Below, piece by piece: positions 61,865 to 64,000 of a DNA stretch of 64,000 nucleotides. Under the pieces are notes generated by a model, which saw nothing but the letters and a program-made list of their open reading frames with translations, had not been told where the DNA came from and ran no database searches. The stretch covers positions 62,001 through 126,000 of the forward strand of contig CALFWM010000040.1 in assembly GCA_937928635.1 (NCBI GenBank). The letters run 5' to 3'. Origin of the DNA: an uncultured Sulfitobacter sp. (GTDB lineage: Bacteria > Pseudomonadota > Alphaproteobacteria > Rhodobacterales > Rhodobacteraceae). Position 1 is the stretch's first letter. Every line of letters starts with the position of its first letter. Both the position numbers and the translations under genes were made by a program.

Positions 61865-62479
61865 TTGTTGAAACGTTTATTGATTGCGCTGGTTGCGACA
61901 GGGCTTCTGGCAGCCTGTGCGAATGACCACACACCCGAATCGCCGCCCGAACTTGTGGCCTCGACCGCCTTTCGCGAAGCCGGTCCAAAGTCGCTGACCG
62001 TTTACACGATGGTCAACAACCGCACTGGCAGCGGGGGGCACACCGCCCTGAAGGTCACCGGATCACAAACCGTGATCTTTGACCCCGCAGGGTCATTCCG
62101 TCACGCCAGAGTGGTGGAGCGGGGCGACGTGATCTTTGGCGTTACACCGGGGCTGGAGCAAAGCTACAAATCCGCCCATGCGCGCAGCACCTTCCATGTG
62201 GTCAGTCAGGAAATTCCTGTCACCGACGCGCAGGCCGAACAGGCGCTGCAACTGGTGCTGAACAATGGCGCGGTGTCCGCCGCCTTTTGCGCCAATGCCA
62301 CCACGGGTATTCTTACGCAGGTCGATGGGTTTGAGAACATCAAACGCACCTTTTATCCCAGCAATTTCATGGAGCAGGTTGCCCAATTGCCCGGTGTGAA
62401 AACCACCAGGCATTTTGAGAATGATGAGGGCGATATCATTGACGGCGTGCGCGCCGCCGAGCAGGCCGCGCTACAGTAG
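61865..62479 (+). CDS. Lipoprotein of unknown function
   Basis: The 204-residue protein has a lipobox (LLIALVATGLLAAC, acylated Cys near 18) after a TTG start preceded by a G-rich site. A second TTG follows at once. The mature part has SGGHTALKVTGSQTVIFDPAGSFRHA, which resembles papain-like NlpC/DUF4105-type folds but without a clear Cys-His pair that I can assign. Its stop overlaps the convergent azlD end by nine bases. Confidence 0.77.
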   Translation: MLKRLLIALVATGLLAACANDHTPESPPELVASTAFREAGPKSLTVYTMVNNRTGSGGHTALKVTGSQTVIFDPAGSFRHARVVERGDVIFGVTPGLEQSYKSAHARSTFHVVSQEIPVTDAQAEQALQLVLNNGAVSAAFCANATTGILTQVDGFENIKRTFYPSNFMEQVAQLPGVKTTRHFENDEGDIIDGVRAAEQAALQ

Positions 62480-62794
62480 GTAGAGCAAGCCATAAAGCGT
62501 ACTGGCACCGGCAAAAATTGCCGCCAGCACGTTTTTGGTGATCAACCCCACTGTTATGGTCACTGCCGCCGCTGCCAGCCGGGCCGGGTCCGTTTGCCCA
62601 TCCGTGGCGGCAGGCCAGATCACCTGTGGGGCGACCAGCGCAGGCAGGATTGCCACAGCCGTGTAGCGCAGATGGCGCAGCACCCAGTCCGGCATGGGCC
62701 GTGTGCCCACCAGCCCCGTAAACATGAAACGCAGCCCAAAACTGCCGATCCCCAGCCCCAGAATGATGATCCACAGGTCTATGGTGCCGCTCAT
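62471..62794 (-). CDS. azlD: AzlD-type branched-chain amino acid export subunit
   Basis: The 107-residue membrane protein has four helices and AzlD features: IGSFGLRFMF near 16 and LRHLRYTAVAILPALVAPQVIW near 40. AzlD works with AzlC to export branched-chain amino acids or analogues. Its ATG overlaps the azlC stop by four bases. Confidence 0.9.
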   Translation of the reverse strand: MSGTIDLWIIILGLGIGSFGLRFMFTGLVGTRPMPDWVLRHLRYTAVAILPALVAPQVIWPAATDGQTDPARLAAAAVTITVGLITKNVLAAIFAGASTLYGLLYLL

Positions 62795-63507
62795 GGCTGT
62801 ACCTTGCGGGTGTTCAGCCAAACCTCGGTTCGCGCCCCGGCCATCATGCCACAGATGCCCGCGATGATCAGGCCCAGCGAATAGGGCACCGTGACACAGG
62901 CGATGGATACGATGATGGCGACAAAGGCCGCCACCACATGGGCAAAGGTGCGAAACATCGGGGCGATCATCGCCAGAAAGGTGATGGGAATCGCAAAATC
63001 CAAGGCCCAGCTGTCCGGCACGCTGGTGCCCAGCAAGGCCCCCAGAAAGGTAAAGAGATACCACAAGGGGGCCACCGAAAAGACCGCGCCAAAGAAATAG
63101 CCCATGCGCTGGGGGACGGTCATCTCAGGGGCGCGTTCAAACTGCGAGACGGACACGACATAAGATTGATCAACCGTCAGATAGGCGGCCAATGCACGCT
63201 GCCACAGCGGCGCGCCCCCAATCCAAGGGGTCAGGGAGGCCGAATACATCGCCATGCGCAGGTTCACCGCAAGGGCGGAGGCCAACACGATCACGGTTGG
63301 TGCGTTTTCCTGCATCAGTTGCAGGGCGGTAAACTGTGCGGCCCCGGCAATCACCACCACGGAAAAGGTCAGTGTTTCAAACACGCTCAGGCCGGCCTCC
63401 GTCGCGAGCAGGCCAAACAGCGTGGCAAAGGGCACAATCACCAGAATAAACGGTGCGCCATCCAGTGCCCCTTTGAAAAATGCGGATTTCGGTGTGGTGA
63501 TGGCCAT
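62791..63507 (-). CDS. azlC: AzlC-type branched-chain amino acid permease
   Basis: The 238-residue membrane protein has the AzlC layout: GALDGAPFILVIVPFATLFG near 13, VVIAGAAQFTALQLM near 50, and NLRMAMYSASLTPWIG near 80. Seven or eight helices are visible. It forms the large subunit with AzlD. Its promoter must lie in the 53 bases before the divergent fdhD. Confidence 0.9.
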   Translation of the reverse strand: MAITTPKSAFFKGALDGAPFILVIVPFATLFGLLATEAGLSVFETLTFSVVVIAGAAQFTALQLMQENAPTVIVLASALAVNLRMAMYSASLTPWIGGAPLWQRALAAYLTVDQSYVVSVSQFERAPEMTVPQRMGYFFGAVFSVAPLWYLFTFLGALLGTSVPDSWALDFAIPITFLAMIAPMFRTFAHVVAAFVAIIVSIACVTVPYSLGLIIAGICGMMAGARTEVWLNTRKVQP

Positions 63508-63560
63508 GGGTTGTCTCTAGATTGCCTCTCAGGCTTAAGCCGAATGAACAGGGGATACAA

Positions 63561-64000
63561 TTGGCCCGCGCACAGGATTCCAGTGACTATTTGATTGCAC
63601 CTGACCCGGGCGCGGCGCGGCTGACCCGTGCTGTGGGCGGAATGGATCACAATGGCGATGAGACCACGATTAATGTGGTCGAAGAGCGCCCGCTGACGAT
63701 ATTCCTCAACGCGCAGGAAATTGTCACTGCAATGACCATTGGCGATTACCCCGCCTACCTTGCGCTGGGGTTTTTGCGCAATCAGGGCATGCTGGTTGAG
63801 GGGGATGAAATCACCCGCGTGAATTATGACGAAGAGCTTGAAACGATTGTGGTGCGCACCGCGCGCGAAACGGATTACGAAGACAAGATGCGCCGCAAGA
63901 CGCGCACGAGCGGCTGTGCCGTGGGCACCGTCTTTGGTGACATGATGGAGGGGTTAGAGGGCGTGACATTGCCCCAGACACCCGTGCGGTCTTCTTGGCT
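63561..64000 (+). CDS. fdhD: Formate dehydrogenase accessory sulfurtransferase FdhD, 3'-truncated
   Basis: The first 146 codons of FdhD reach the right edge. FdhD moves sulfur from IscS to the molybdenum cofactor of formate dehydrogenase. Seen are NVVEERPLTIFLNAQEIV near 40 and LALGFLRNQGML near 73. The loop with the sulfur-carrying cysteine reads RTSGCAVGTVFGDMM near 122. Many FdhDs have C-x2-C there, but here the second position is Gly. A TTG start at 63561 fits AGGGGA five bases upstream. An ATG at 63642 is possible but would cut the N-terminus. It is divergent from azlC. Confidence 0.85.
   Translation, partial: MARAQDSSDYLIAPDPGAARLTRAVGGMDHNGDETTINVVEERPLTIFLNAQEIVTAMTIGDYPAYLALGFLRNQGMLVEGDEITRVNYDEELETIVVRTARETDYEDKMRRKTRTSGCAVGTVFGDMMEGLEGVTLPQTPVRSSW

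Overview
The window is a gene-dense, GC-rich bacterial chromosome segment that fits the Roseobacter group of the Rhodobacteraceae (Alphaproteobacteria). The basis is the 44-residue aa3-type cytochrome oxidase subunit IV, the DmdC-like acyl-CoA dehydrogenase with a metallo-hydrolase partner, the ubiA/rsmE and uvrC-pgsA-moaD-moaE neighbourhoods, and long runs of overlapping start and stop codons. The genus cannot be named from sequence alone. No rRNA, tRNA, CRISPR array or insertion sequence was recognised. Both ends cut genes: a molybdenum hydroxylase at the left and fdhD at the right.

Region 1 (1-13.6 kb) is the most distinctive part. The + strand holds the end of a molybdenum hydroxylase large subunit, a 6-hydroxynicotinate-reductase-like iron-sulfur protein, an ApbE-superfamily UPF0280 protein, two tandem DUF1185 paralogues and a MarR regulator. 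A convergent gene encodes an enamidase-like amidohydrolase. Hydroxylase, reductase and enamidase are the first three steps of the reductive nicotinate route known from Eubacterium barkeri, so the locus is probably a reductive N-heterocycle (nicotinate-type) catabolic system. The UPF0280 protein may attach flavin to the reductase. Divergent from the enamidase, across two copies of a palindromic operator, runs a second unit: Rieske oxygenase, LivK-HM-G-F-type ABC importer and an extradiol-type dioxygenase.

Region 2 (13.6-26 kb) holds an alkyl-sulfatase-type hydrolase, an HtrA protease divergent from a two-component system, a quinone oxidoreductase, an EamA exporter, a CoxG-like protein, an ABC-2 exporter, an S49 peptidase coupled to a 54-residue zinc-ribbon-like microprotein and a CaCA antiporter, and an SDR. 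Region 3 (26-36.7 kb) is housekeeping: uvrC, pgsA, moaD, moaE, an OmpA/BON envelope protein, ubiA, rsmE, a GNAT protein and gshA.

Region 4 (36.8-48 kb, minus strand) has a GbsR-type regulator with a perfect 9-4-9 operator heading an operon of two small membrane proteins and two desaturases. It also has a pyrimidine/lipid cluster with pyrB, a catalytically degenerate dihydroorotase, plsY and several small membrane or PH-like proteins. Region 5 (48-64 kb) has a uracil-DNA glycosylase lacking three of four iron-sulfur cysteines, LysE, moaB, a decayed 2OG-Fe(II) oxygenase, an RND pump, a DsbD-N-like protein, yqgE, a Sua5-type synthase, the DmdC-like dehydrogenase, a cytochrome oxidase microprotein, azlCD and fdhD.

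Molybdenum cofactor functions (moaD, moaE, moaB, fdhD, and possibly coxG) recur across the window and fit an organism using several molybdoenzymes. Starts were chosen by eye from ribosome-binding sites and family lengths. All family names come from motif recognition, not searches.
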